DNA of 64,000 nt from an uncultured Paracoccaceae bacterium. Lineage in GTDB: Bacteria; Pseudomonadota; Alphaproteobacteria; Rhodobacterales; Rhodobacteraceae. A program made the position numbers and the translations under genes. Position 1 is the stretch's first letter. Each line of letters begins with the position of its first letter. Shown here in pieces: positions 1 to 7,574 of the stretch. A model generated the notes under the pieces. The model searched no databases and had not been told where the DNA came from. It worked only from the letters and a program-made list of their open reading frames with translations. The stretch is taken from NCBI GenBank assembly GCA_947501555.1, contig CANMWG010000001.1, positions 2,542,001 through 2,606,000 on the forward strand, in the 5' to 3' direction.

Positions 1-966
1 TTTGGTGCAGCCATGCGTGATCTGGTGCTGGGCGACAGCGTTTTGCCTGAACGGGTTGCTGCTGTGGCCACACCGGGTGGGACAGGTGCGATCCGGCAGG
101 CGCTTGAATTGATCAAGCTGGCAGCACCCAAAGCCACGGTCTGGCTGTCCAACCCCACGTGGCCAAACCACCCATCAATCATCAAGTATTTGAACATGCA
201 AATGGCCGAATACCGGTATTTCGACAATGCGACGCGCGGTGTCGACTTCGCAGGAATGATGGCCGATCTAGAGAAGGTCTCTGCGGACGATGTTGTCTTG
301 CTGCATGGTTGCTGTCACAACCCGACGGGCGCGAACCTGACCTACGAACAAATGGCGCAAGTCATTGGGGTTATGCAGAATAAAGGGGCTGTGCCTTTCG
401 TTGACATCGCCTACCAAGGCTTCGGCGACGGGCTGTCTGAAGACGCGAAAATTACGCGCCAGATTGCCAGCAGTTTTGAAAACTGCTTGATTGCGGCCAG
501 TTGCTCAAAGAATTTTGGCATTTACCGCGAACGCACCGGCATTCTGATGGCTGTGACCAAGGACGCGGATCAACAGGCGCTGACACAACAAAACTTGGCT
601 TTCCTGAACCGTCAGAATTACTCGTTCCCGCCAGATCATGGCGCACGGGTTGTGACAACGATTCTCACTGATCCAGACCTGAGGGCTGATTGGGAGAATG
701 AGCTGGAAGAAACCCGCAAAGGCATGCTCGACCTGCGGCAACAATTGGCGGATGAGCTGAAGCGCCTGACGAATTCCGATCGGTTTGATTTCCTAGCGCA
801 TCACCGGGGCATGTTCAGCCGCTTGGGCACAACGCCTGAGATGGTTGAGAAACTGCGCGCAGATCATGGGATCTATATGGTGGGCGACAGCCGGATGAAT
901 ATCGCCGGACTAAACCCGGAAACCGTTCCGGTCCTTGCCAAAGCGATTGTTGCAGCGGGCGTCTAA
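1..966 (+). CDS. aromatic amino acid aminotransferase (5' end outside window)
   Basis: PLP-dependent class I aminotransferase of the aspartate/aromatic (TyrB/AspC) branch, which exchanges the amino group between aromatic or dicarboxylic amino acids and 2-oxoacids in the cytosol. The frame is open from base 1, so the N-terminal quarter is missing; 321 residues are visible and the family is about 390-400. Visible landmarks are the SNPTWPNH loop, the CCHNPTGANL motif, and the PLP-binding Schiff-base lysine in SCSKNFGIYRERTG (codon 508-510). A chorismate mutase follows 3 bases after the stop, which supports a role in phenylalanine/tyrosine metabolism. Substrate preference between aspartate and aromatic acids cannot be settled from what is visible. 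Confidence 0.9.
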   Translation, partial: FGAAMRDLVLGDSVLPERVAAVATPGGTGAIRQALELIKLAAPKATVWLSNPTWPNHPSIIKYLNMQMAEYRYFDNATRGVDFAGMMADLEKVSADDVVLLHGCCHNPTGANLTYEQMAQVIGVMQNKGAVPFVDIAYQGFGDGLSEDAKITRQIASSFENCLIAASCSKNFGIYRERTGILMAVTKDADQQALTQQNLAFLNRQNYSFPPDHGARVVTTILTDPDLRADWENELEETRKGMLDLRQQLADELKRLTNSDRFDFLAHHRGMFSRLGTTPEMVEKLRADHGIYMVGDSRMNIAGLNPETVPVLAKAIVAAGV

Positions 967-969
967 CCA

Positions 970-1269
970 ATGCAGCGCCGCCCGCCTGCAGCGTGTAAAT
1001 CAATGACAGAACTGCGCCAGCAGATCGACGGGCTTGACCAAGATCTGATCGCACTTCTGGTCGAGCGCGCAGGCTATATCGACCGCGCCGTTCAATTGAA
1101 GAAACACGAAAATCTGCCCGCACGCATCGATAGTCGGGTTGAAGAAGTTGTCGCAAATGTCCGCAAACAGGCGACTGCCGCGCAATTTGATCCGACCTTA
1201 GCCGAGACGCTTTGGCGACAGTTGATCGAATGGTCGATTGCACGCGAAGCTAAGCATATTCCAGAATAG
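970..1269 (+). CDS. chorismate mutase, AroQ type
   Basis: Small all-helical chorismate mutase (99 residues) that converts chorismate to prephenate, the first committed step to phenylalanine and tyrosine. The core begins at the second methionine with MTELRQQIDGLDQDLIALL, the typical first helix, followed by an Arg/Lys-rich active-site segment and the closing LWRQLIEWSIA helix. The ATG at 970 sits 3 bases after the aminotransferase stop; the internal ATG at 1003 is an alternative. I prefer 970 because relatives carry a similar 10-14 residue leader. Probably cotranscribed with the aminotransferase, a sensible pathway pair. Confidence 0.88.
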   Translation: MQRRPPAACKSMTELRQQIDGLDQDLIALLVERAGYIDRAVQLKKHENLPARIDSRVEEVVANVRKQATAAQFDPTLAETLWRQLIEWSIAREAKHIPE

Positions 1270-1303
1270 ATGCCGCAGGCGCGAAGAGCGGGTTGCGCCC
1301 GCG

Positions 1304-1344
1304 TGCGCAATAATATAATCAATAATTCACATTATTGCGCAATA
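1304..1344. promoter_or_regulatory. inverted repeat / putative operator upstream of mcl
   Basis: TGCGCAATAAT at 1304-1314 and its exact reverse complement ATTATTGCGCA at 1331-1341 form an 11-base inverted repeat with a 16-base spacer. The right arm lies inside a second, self-complementary 12-mer, TATTGCGCAATA (1333-1344). It lies just 22 bases before the mcl ATG, in an otherwise AT-rich gap. The position and symmetry suggest a transcription-factor site (two TTGCGCAA-like half elements); a hairpin is the alternative. The regulator is unknown. Confidence 0.5.
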
Positions 1345-1365
1345 TTCGTACCCTAGGAATTCGCC

Positions 1366-2322
1366 ATGTCGTTCCGTATCCAGCCAACACCCCCTGCCCG
1401 CCCAAACCGTTGCCAACTTTTTGGTCCGGGCTCGAACACCAAACTCTTCGAAAAAATGGCTGCAAGTGCAGCGGATGTGATCAACCTTGACTTGGAAGAC
1501 AGCGTTTCTCCCTCAGACAAAGACAGGGCGCGCGCCAATGTGATCCAGGCAATCAATGACGTCGACTGGAACAGCAAATATCTGTCCGTGCGGATCAATG
1601 GGCTGGACACGCCCTATTGGTATCGCGATGTGGTCGATGTGCTGGAACAGGCGGGCGACAGGCTGGATCAAATCATGATCCCCAAAGTGGGTTGCGCCGC
1701 TGACGTTTATGCCGTCGACGCGCTCGTCACGGCAATTGAAACCGCCAAGGGACGCAGCAAACCCATCAGCTTTGAGGTCATCATCGAATCCGCTGCAGGC
1801 ATTGCCCATGTCGGGGAAATCGCGGCTAGCTCTCCGCGTATGGCCGCGATCAGCCTTGGTGCCGCCGACTTCGCGGCCTCCATGGGCATGCAGACGACCG
1901 GCATTGGGGGCACACAGGACCAATACTATATGCTGCATGGCGACACACGGCATTATGCAGACCCGTGGCATTGGGCACAAACGGCCATCGTTGCAGCCTG
2001 CCGGACGCACGGCATTCTGCCCGTGGATGGCCCGTTCGGCGATTTCAGCGATGATGAAGGGTACCGCGCACAGGCGCGACGGTCAGCCACACTTGGGATG
2101 GTCGGCAAATGGGCCATCCACCCCAAACAAATCGCGCTGGCAAATGAGGTCTTCACCCCATCCGCAGAAGCGGTCACCGAAGCCCGCGAAATCCTTACCG
2201 CTATGAATGAGGCCAAAGCTCGGGGCGAAGGGGCGACCGTCTACAAAGGCCGCTTGGTCGACATAGCGTCGATCAAACAGGCCAAAGTCATCGTGCGTCA
2301 GTCCGAGATGATCACGGGCTGA
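1366..2322 (+). CDS. mcl1: L-malyl-CoA / beta-methylmalyl-CoA lyase
   Basis: CitE-like lyase of the ethylmalonyl-CoA pathway of acetate assimilation. It cleaves beta-methylmalyl-CoA to glyoxylate and propionyl-CoA, and L-malyl-CoA to glyoxylate and acetyl-CoA. At 318 residues it matches the length of the Rhodobacter sphaeroides enzyme, and conserved blocks are very close: RPNRCQLFGPGS near the N terminus, VINLDLEDSV (acidic metal-site region), the FEVIIESAAGI block with the catalytic glutamate, SLGAADFAASMGMQTTG, and VGKWAIHPKQIALAN. The ATG at 1366 gives the family N terminus. The gene appears monocistronic and is preceded by a striking inverted repeat that may control it with carbon source. 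Confidence 0.95.
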   Translation: MSFRIQPTPPARPNRCQLFGPGSNTKLFEKMAASAADVINLDLEDSVSPSDKDRARANVIQAINDVDWNSKYLSVRINGLDTPYWYRDVVDVLEQAGDRLDQIMIPKVGCAADVYAVDALVTAIETAKGRSKPISFEVIIESAAGIAHVGEIAASSPRMAAISLGAADFAASMGMQTTGIGGTQDQYYMLHGDTRHYADPWHWAQTAIVAACRTHGILPVDGPFGDFSDDEGYRAQARRSATLGMVGKWAIHPKQIALANEVFTPSAEAVTEAREILTAMNEAKARGEGATVYKGRLVDIASIKQAKVIVRQSEMITG

Positions 2323-2333
2323 CGCCTTATCAA

Positions 2334-2762
2334 TTATTGACCAGCCAGTGTCAGTCGGCCAGCTTCAAAAGCTGTCCGGCAATCTGTCGCGTCACGCATA
2401 ATGTCGTCCTGCAAAAGCGGGGTGGTTGTCATACCTGGGCCAGCGAAACGCATGTCATCACATTCGTTATCGTTAGACCATTCGCCGCTGTCGTTGCCAA
2501 AATCGATGGTACCATCCTTTGCAACGCCAGCGAGGGACAGCCGACCAGCTTCGAAGGCATTGCGGCAGTCAGTGGCATCAGCCAAAACGTCTTCTTCCAG
2601 AAGTGGTGTGGATGTCAGGCCGGGACCCGTGAAGCGACCGTCGTCACATTCGCCATCATTTGCCCATTCACTGCTGTCGTCGCCAAAGTTAATAGATTGC
2701 GCCATAACCGGGCCGCCTGCGATACAAGCAACAACACCTAAAAGACCTAAAATTCGCATCAT
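2334..2762 (-). CDS. small secreted protein with two tandem repeats
   Basis: Family not recognised. Residues 1-22 form a Sec signal peptide ending at VMAQ. The mature part consists of two near-identical units of about 57 residues, each starting with an (I/S)xFG(D/N)DSxEW(A/S)ND element and carrying ECDD, a FxGPGxTxTPLL stretch and ATDCRxAFEAGRLxLAG. Each unit holds two cysteines, so one disulfide per unit is likely in the periplasm. The Asp/Asn-rich start could bind calcium, but that is inference. Two ATGs are adjacent; the second (2759) is better spaced from the AGGAA upstream. It ends 11 bases from mcl, convergent with it, and is divergent from accA. Confidence 0.75.
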   Translation of the reverse strand: MMRILGLLGVVACIAGGPVMAQSINFGDDSSEWANDGECDDGRFTGPGLTSTPLLEEDVLADATDCRNAFEAGRLSLAGVAKDGTIDFGNDSGEWSNDNECDDMRFAGPGMTTTPLLQDDIMRDATDCRTAFEAGRLTLAGQ

Positions 2763-2911
2763 TTATTCCTACTTACGTATTTTCGATGAGAACCTAGTCT
2801 GCTACTTCACGACGAATTGCAAATGACAAAAATATGGCAAACCCGCACCGTTGCTATCAACCAGTTCATGCGCCATACATCTCTCGTATTTGCGCAAAGG
2901 GCCCGCCATCC

Positions 2912-3874
2912 ATGACCCAATACCTCGATTTTGAAAAACCGCTTGCCGAGATCGAAGGCAAGGCGGAAGAACTGCGTGCCATGGCCCGCGACAATCCGGA
3001 AATGGATATCAAGAAAGAATCCAAGGCACTTGATAAGAAGGCCAAAGATCTGCTCAAGGCGCTCTATGCCGATCTGTCTCCGTGGCGCAAATGCCAGGTC
3101 GCCCGACACCCCGATCGACCCCATTGTAAAGACTACATCGACGCGCTGTTTACCGAATATACGCCGCTAGCCGGTGATCGGAATTTTGCGGATGATCACG
3201 CTGTGATGGGGGGAATCGCTCGACTTGATGGGACACCTGTCATGGTCATCGGTCACGAAAAAGGAAATGACACAAAATCCCGGATTGAGCGGAATTTCGG
3301 GATGGCCCGCCCCGAAGGCTACCGCAAGGCGATCCGCCTGATGGATCTGGCCAACCGCTTTGGTCTGCCTGTTATTACACTTGTCGACACCCCAGGCGCC
3401 TACCCCGGCAAAGGCGCAGAGGAACGCGGTCAATCCGAGGCGATTGCCCGATCAACCGAAAAATGTCTGGAACTTCAGGTCCCGCTGATCAGCGTTGTCA
3501 TCGGCGAAGGTGGCTCGGGCGGGGCTGTCGCCTTTGCCTCGGCGAACCGCGTCGCGATGCTGGATCATTCCGTCTATTCGGTCATCAGCCCTGAGGGCTG
3601 CGCGTCAATCCTGTGGAAAGACGCCGAAAAGATGCGCGAAGCCGCAGAGGCGCTGCGCCTGACCCCCAAAGACTTGCACGAACTAGGCATCTGCGACCGG
3701 ATCATCGATGAGCCCATGGGTGGCGCACATCGTGACCGGGACGCAACGATCAAATCTGTGGGTGAGGCGCTCAAGATCATGCTGAACGAATTGCAAGACC
3801 TGTCTGGTCACAAACTACGCACGGATCGGCGGCAGAAGTATCTACAACTTGGCGCAAAAGGTCTCGCCGCTTAG
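2912..3874 (+). CDS. accA: acetyl-CoA carboxylase carboxyltransferase subunit alpha
   Basis: Alpha subunit of the carboxyltransferase half of acetyl-CoA carboxylase, which with AccD transfers the carboxyl group from biotin to acetyl-CoA, making malonyl-CoA for fatty-acid synthesis. The 320-residue length is standard. Visible are the N-terminal [13 protein letters not shown] helix, the [14 protein letters not shown] segment, the [15 protein letters not shown] loop and the glycine-rich [10 protein letters not shown] oxyanion region, then [12 protein letters not shown]. An upstream in-frame ATG at 2834 adds 26 unlike residues; 2912 gives the family start. The stop codon shares one base with the GTG start of the next gene, so the two are probably translationally coupled. 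Confidence 0.96.
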   Translation: MTQYLDFEKPLAEIEGKAEELRAMARDNPEMDIKKESKALDKKAKDLLKALYADLSPWRKCQVARHPDRPHCKDYIDALFTEYTPLAGDRNFADDHAVMGGIARLDGTPVMVIGHEKGNDTKSRIERNFGMARPEGYRKAIRLMDLANRFGLPVITLVDTPGAYPGKGAEERGQSEAIARSTEKCLELQVPLISVVIGEGGSGGAVAFASANRVAMLDHSVYSVISPEGCASILWKDAEKMREAAEALRLTPKDLHELGICDRIIDEPMGGAHRDRDATIKSVGEALKIMLNELQDLSGHKLRTDRRQKYLQLGAKGLAA

Positions 3875-4551
3875 TGGCCCTGCTCAAAGGGCATTGGCAG
3901 CTGTTGTTGTTGACGGCCATTGTCTTTGCTCTTTGGCGGACGCCCGCCGTGGTGCCGCTTAAAATCCTGATCGTCTTTTTCCATGAAGCCTCGCACGCCA
4001 TCGCCACCTTCGTCACTGGCGGCAAGGTGCTGAGCCTGAGCATTTCCGCCAACCAAGGCGGCGAAGTTTGGAGCCAAGGTGGCAACCGTTTCATCACCCT
4101 AACGGCGGGCTACCTTGGTTCACTTTTGATCGGGGTGGGTTTGCTCATCGCCGCAACCCGGACCGAGGCAGACCGTGCGATCATGGCCGGTTGCGGCGTT
4201 GTGACATTAGTGATCACCGGGCTTTACGTCCGCGATCTGTTTGCGCTTGGCTTCGGTATCGGGACCGGTGTGGCCATGTTGCTTGCAGCGCGTTTTCTCG
4301 GACACAAAGCCAATGATATGGCGCTGCGGGTCATCGGCTTGGCCAGCATGATCTATGTGCCCTATGACATTTTCAGCGATACCATTGCACGGTCAAACCT
4401 ACGCTCTGACGCGCATATGCTGGCCGAGGAATTCGGCGGAACCACCGTGATGTGGGGCGGGCTGTGGCTGATCCTCAGCCTAGTCGTGATCGGCTGGTGT
4501 CTGCGGTATGGATTGGGGCGCAGCAGCAATCTGGACTTCAAACTTCGGTAA
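3874..4551 (+). CDS. M50-type (M50B-like) membrane metallopeptidase homologue
   Basis: Multi-pass membrane protein of 225 residues with a HEASH (HExxH) zinc-binding motif near residue 36, embedded in the first hydrophobic region, as in M50 intramembrane peptidases and the M50B-like family. About five hydrophobic segments follow, with a GGxxxxxxLTAGYLGSLLIG stretch typical of the group. It starts with GTG at 3874, overlapping the accA TAG by one base. A PDZ domain and the NPDG-like second motif of site-2 proteases are not evident, so it is a short M50B-like member whose substrate is unknown. The coupling to accA suggests a membrane-related role, but that is weak evidence. Confidence 0.8.
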   Translation: MALLKGHWQLLLLTAIVFALWRTPAVVPLKILIVFFHEASHAIATFVTGGKVLSLSISANQGGEVWSQGGNRFITLTAGYLGSLLIGVGLLIAATRTEADRAIMAGCGVVTLVITGLYVRDLFALGFGIGTGVAMLLAARFLGHKANDMALRVIGLASMIYVPYDIFSDTIARSNLRSDAHMLAEEFGGTTVMWGGLWLILSLVVIGWCLRYGLGRSSNLDFKLR

Positions 4552-4860
4552 TGTCCGGCAGCCCAGCGTCAGTGACTGAGGCAGCGACCGGAGTTCTCCG
4601 GTCTGCCCAGCAGGGCGGCTGGATAACATGACCATCAGGTTCTAGGTTAGGTTTCTGAATAACTGCAGGGTGGGACAAAGCGAGCTTTCGCTGCGCTTGT
4701 GCCAATGGCCGCTTTCGTTTGTTATAGGCGATCTAACAACGTGCCTTCTGCTTTTCAGTGAGTCGTTGATGCTGCATAAAAGTGTCAGTTCGTGGCAAGC
4801 AGCATCGGAGCCGCCAGATTCAATTTATTGGATAGAGTAAATTGATAGTGTCATGGATCT
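4552..4860. other. gene-free AT-richer gap with several inverted repeats
   Basis: No convincing gene. It contains ACCGGAGTTCTCCGGT (4587-4602, a short hairpin 35 bases after the M50 gene), GATGCTGC (4768-4775) matched by GCAGCATC (4799-4806), and TCAATTTA (4820-4827) matched by TAAATTGA (4838-4845). The last pair lies just beyond the stop of the minus-strand FGE-fold gene and may be its terminator. Base composition is more AT-rich than the neighbouring core genes. Confidence 0.5.
4820..4845 (-). terminator. possible terminator of the FGE-fold gene
   Basis: Perfect 8-base inverted repeat TCAATTTA / TAAATTGA with a 10-base loop, starting 15 bases downstream of the stop of the minus-strand gene. 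The stem is AT-rich and there is no clear T tract, so strength is doubtful. Confidence 0.3.
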
Positions 4861-5856
4861 TTATTTTTCATTATTAAATTGTCGAATAAGGCGAAATCCG
4901 GAATAGTTACTTCTACTGTCTTCCTTTGGGCGCATGCGGCTCGCCAAGCGCAAATAATCCATTGCGGTATCGTGTGCGCCGCCCTTTGCAACACGCCTTT
5001 CGCAACCCATTTCAGCATCGGCGAGATAGTCGCTGTCTGTTGCCAAACCAAGATGCTGCGGGGTCCAGCAGGATAACACGATTTCACCGACGTTTCCCGA
5101 CATATGCCGCAACCCCCATGTGTTCGCAGCATCCAGTTCTTGAACTTCTACCGGCACCTCCCGGTCAAGTAGATGCGGCATTGATTGCCCAAGTCTGAGT
5201 TGTTCCGTTCCTTTTCGCGAGAAATTTGCCTGCGCTGGTGTCAGTTCGTCGCCTTGCGCAAAGCGTGTTTCGGTGCCAGCGCGCGCGGCATATTCCCACT
5301 CAGCTTCAGTCGGAAGGCGATAGACATCAGCGCCAACTTGATCATTCAGCCAGGCGGCATATTCCAGAATGTCGAGATAGGAGACATGAATTACGGGGTG
5401 ATCAGGGCCCAGTGCAACGTAACCGTCTCGCGGCGTCAGAACGGTATGATCAGGGGTATGTGCACAGCCGCCGTCCGCGACACAGCCCATCCATTCCGCA
5501 TATGTGATCTCATTGCGTCCGATGGCATAGAGAATATCCATTTCAACCGGGTGGCGTGGATGTTCGTTGGGAATTATGTTGATCTCGTCGGGACCACGCA
5601 CCGTTCTGGTCGCGCCCTCGCCATAGAAATCAAACGGGTTGCGCGACTCTCCCGGAATTGCCCCCATCATGAACGATCCAAGTGGCATAACGATCATCTC
5701 AGGGCAGACATCGCATTCCTGAAACATTTCCAGCGGGGCGACTGTGCGACCGTCGGTCAGTTGATAGGTTTGCGTATCTTCGGCGTCAGCAGAAATCGGA
5801 AAGAGAATAACAGCTAGAGAAATGACAGACTGAAGTTTTCTTAGACTAAATTTCAT
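4861..5856 (-). CDS. secreted SUMF1/FGE-sulfatase-fold protein
   Basis: Exported protein of 331 residues: signal peptide of about 25 residues ending near ADAED, then a formylglycine-generating-enzyme fold (PF03781). Family marks are MVMPLGSFMMG, HPRHPVEM, NEITYAEWMGCV, YRLPTEAEWEYAARAG, the GLRHMSGNVGEIV segment (usually NVWEWV), RVAKGGA and the closing GFRLIR. The two catalytic cysteines that true FGEs carry in the YRxAxR region are absent (LRLASRMRPKED here), so it is unlikely to make formylglycine and belongs with the broader non-FGE group. Extra cysteines (ECDVCPE, CVADGGCA, SCW, GCER) suggest disulfides. It stands alone in an AT-richer patch with inverted repeats upstream. Confidence 0.82.
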   Translation of the reverse strand: MKFSLRKLQSVISLAVILFPISADAEDTQTYQLTDGRTVAPLEMFQECDVCPEMIVMPLGSFMMGAIPGESRNPFDFYGEGATRTVRGPDEINIIPNEHPRHPVEMDILYAIGRNEITYAEWMGCVADGGCAHTPDHTVLTPRDGYVALGPDHPVIHVSYLDILEYAAWLNDQVGADVYRLPTEAEWEYAARAGTETRFAQGDELTPAQANFSRKGTEQLRLGQSMPHLLDREVPVEVQELDAANTWGLRHMSGNVGEIVLSCWTPQHLGLATDSDYLADAEMGCERRVAKGGAHDTAMDYLRLASRMRPKEDSRSNYSGFRLIRQFNNEK

Positions 5857-6238
5857 CGCGGTCTTTGCTCCATGCCTTGTATTTATTTACAAGAAACTTG
5901 GCCGACATGGCACAAGCCTTGTAGTAACCAAAACACTGAGAACAAAACAATTATTCATAAAGGTTAACACTCTGAATTTTCCCGTAAAGGTAGTGCTAGC
6001 CAAAACCTATCAATTATGACCTGCTCTCTGGTCCAGCCATCCGTCTTTTTCCTGGCCGCAGTTTCTTGCCGGAGCGGAGGTCAGTCTAGATGCGCAAACT
6101 GTCTATGAGGACAGCGTTGATATGTTCCTATCGAAATTTGGAAAGTGAGGCGGAGCGGTCATTCGCGCACATCGCAGCATTTGCGAGAATGGGCTCAAAC
6201 CGGTCATCCGCCATACCTGACTGTCATGCCAGTCCGCG
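5857..6238. other. gene-free gap with a possible gene remnant
   Basis: The left part is the promoter region of the minus-strand FGE-fold gene (inverted repeats at 5876-5922). On the plus strand a short open frame from 6020 to the TGA at 6146-6148 encodes about 42 residues ending LDAQTVYEDSVDMFLSKFGK, with no start codon near its beginning. It reads like the tail of a decayed gene; I do not recognise the parent. Nothing else is evident up to 6238. Confidence 0.35.
5876..5922. promoter_or_regulatory. inverted repeats upstream of the FGE-fold gene
   Basis: CTTGTA-TTTATT-TACAAG (5876-5893) is a perfect 6-base inverted repeat starting 19 bases before the gene, followed by ACAAG-C-CTTGT (5912-5922), which reuses the same CTTGT half-site. 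The repeated half-site makes a regulator-binding region plausible; no regulator gene lies nearby. Confidence 0.35.
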
Positions 6239-6856
6239 CTAAGCCGACCACATCGTCTTGGCTGCGCGCGCGACCCATGTGGCGTCGTATTCCGCGCCGT
6301 CGAACCCCTCTTCCTGTTCGGCCAGCATTTGGCCGACGGTGGGCAGGTCGGTGCTTTCATCCCCCGCGCTCCAGGTCTTGGCACGCATCAGGGCCCGGGC
6401 GCATTGGCTATAGACCTCTGCCACCGTTATGACAGCGACGCTGCGCGGCAGCCGCCCCTTGTCGGTAAATCGGCCCAGCAGATCAGGATCAAGCGATACT
6501 ACCGCGGTCCCGTTTACCCGGATCACGTTGTTTGAGCCCGGCACCATGAACATCAGGCTGATCCGCCCATCCGCCACGATATTACGTAACGTATCCATTC
6601 GGTTGTTGCCCCGCCAGTCAGGCATCAGCAGTGTTTTGGGGTCCAGCATTTGCACCACAGGGCCGTCGTCCCCGCGTGGACTGCCATCGGTCCCATCCGG
6701 CCCAATTGTGGACACGACGCACAAGCGCGACGTCATGATCCATTTGGCATAAAGCGGGGTCACGTGGTCGGCGACCTTGAGCAAGGATGCCTTACCGGGC
6801 TGCCCATACAGCGCCTCAAGTTCCGCGATGTCTTTGACAATATGATCAGCCATCAA
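6239..6856 (-). CDS. pyridoxamine 5'-phosphate oxidase family flavoprotein (MSMEG_1061-like)
   Basis: Split-beta-barrel flavoprotein of 205 residues, related to pyridoxamine-phosphate oxidase and most like the MSMEG_1061-type subgroup. Signs are CVVSTIGPDGTDGSPRGD (flavin-phosphate region), LLMPDWRGNNRMDTLRNI, and GRISLMFMVPGSNNVIRVNGTA. Probably binds FMN or F420-like cofactor in the cytosol and reduces an unknown substrate; it is not the PdxH enzyme of B6 synthesis. Two adjacent ATGs (6856, 6853) are possible starts, both overlapping the end of plsC by about ten bases, so it is the last gene of the ftsE-ftsX-plsC run. Confidence 0.85.
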   Translation of the reverse strand: MMADHIVKDIAELEALYGQPGKASLLKVADHVTPLYAKWIMTSRLCVVSTIGPDGTDGSPRGDDGPVVQMLDPKTLLMPDWRGNNRMDTLRNIVADGRISLMFMVPGSNNVIRVNGTAVVSLDPDLLGRFTDKGRLPRSVAVITVAEVYSQCARALMRAKTWSAGDESTDLPTVGQMLAEQEEGFDGAEYDATWVARAAKTMWSA

Positions 6857-7574
6857 ACCCTGCCTCTTTGTTCAATCGATCCGACGCCGTCTCAATTGTA
6901 TCTTCAAGCTGCGCCATAAAGGCATCAACTTCCAGACCGGGTTCAATCCGCGGCAGGAATTCAAAGACGGCTGTTCCCGGCTTGCGCAGCACGCCACGCT
7001 TGGGCCAAAAGACTCCGACGTTGGTGGCCACGGGCACAACCGGCTGGTTCAATTCCTTATACAGCGCGCCCGTCCCGATCTTGTAAGGGGCCTTTACCCC
7101 CGGCGCGATACGCGTCCCCTGCGGATAGATGATCAACTGCCCAGGCAAAGCACGCCCGGCTTTGACGTCCTCAACCATTTTCTTGATCGCTTGGCCGCGT
7201 TTGCCACGGTTGATCGGGATGCAGCCGATCCGTAATCCAAATTGGCCAATGACGGGGGCGTATTTCAGAATGTTTTTGAAGATGAATTTTCCACGCGGGA
7301 TCGCCCCGTAAATCATCAATACATCCAGAAAAGACTGGTGTTTGGGTGCGACCATCACCTCATCTGTCGGCGCCTCACCCCGAATTTCCACCTTAAGCCC
7401 GATAATCCAGGACGCCGTCCACCGAACCCACACGCAATAGGCATGACAGCCCGCGATCGCGCCTTTGGGGGACAGGATGGCAGGGATCAAGTAGATCAAG
7501 CCAATCACCAGCATTGCCACATACATCTGTGCATTAAAGATAAGCGAGCGGACCCACTGAATGGCATAATTCAT
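6846..7574 (-). CDS. plsC: 1-acyl-sn-glycerol-3-phosphate acyltransferase
   Basis: Membrane-bound acyltransferase that converts lysophosphatidic acid to phosphatidic acid. The catalytic HQSFLD (HX4D) motif, the GCIPINRGKRG block and YPQGTR (variant of FPEGTR) are all present, after an N-terminal hydrophobic segment near residues 15-35. An upstream in-frame ATG would add 29 residues that lie inside ftsX; the ATG at 7574 gives a 4-base ATGA overlap with ftsX and a normal 242-residue enzyme. Cotranscription with ftsEX places phospholipid synthesis next to the division ABC transporter. Confidence 0.93.
   Translation of the reverse strand: MNYAIQWVRSLIFNAQMYVAMLVIGLIYLIPAILSPKGAIAGCHAYCVWVRWTASWIIGLKVEIRGEAPTDEVMVAPKHQSFLDVLMIYGAIPRGKFIFKNILKYAPVIGQFGLRIGCIPINRGKRGQAIKKMVEDVKAGRALPGQLIIYPQGTRIAPGVKAPYKIGTGALYKELNQPVVPVATNVGVFWPKRGVLRKPGTAVFEFLPRIEPGLEVDAFMAQLEDTIETASDRLNKEAGFDG

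Noticed and set aside
4587..4700. tRNA-like cloverleaf in the gap
   Set aside because: The hairpin has no T-arm or anticodon arm with conserved bases; no tRNA was seen anywhere in the window.
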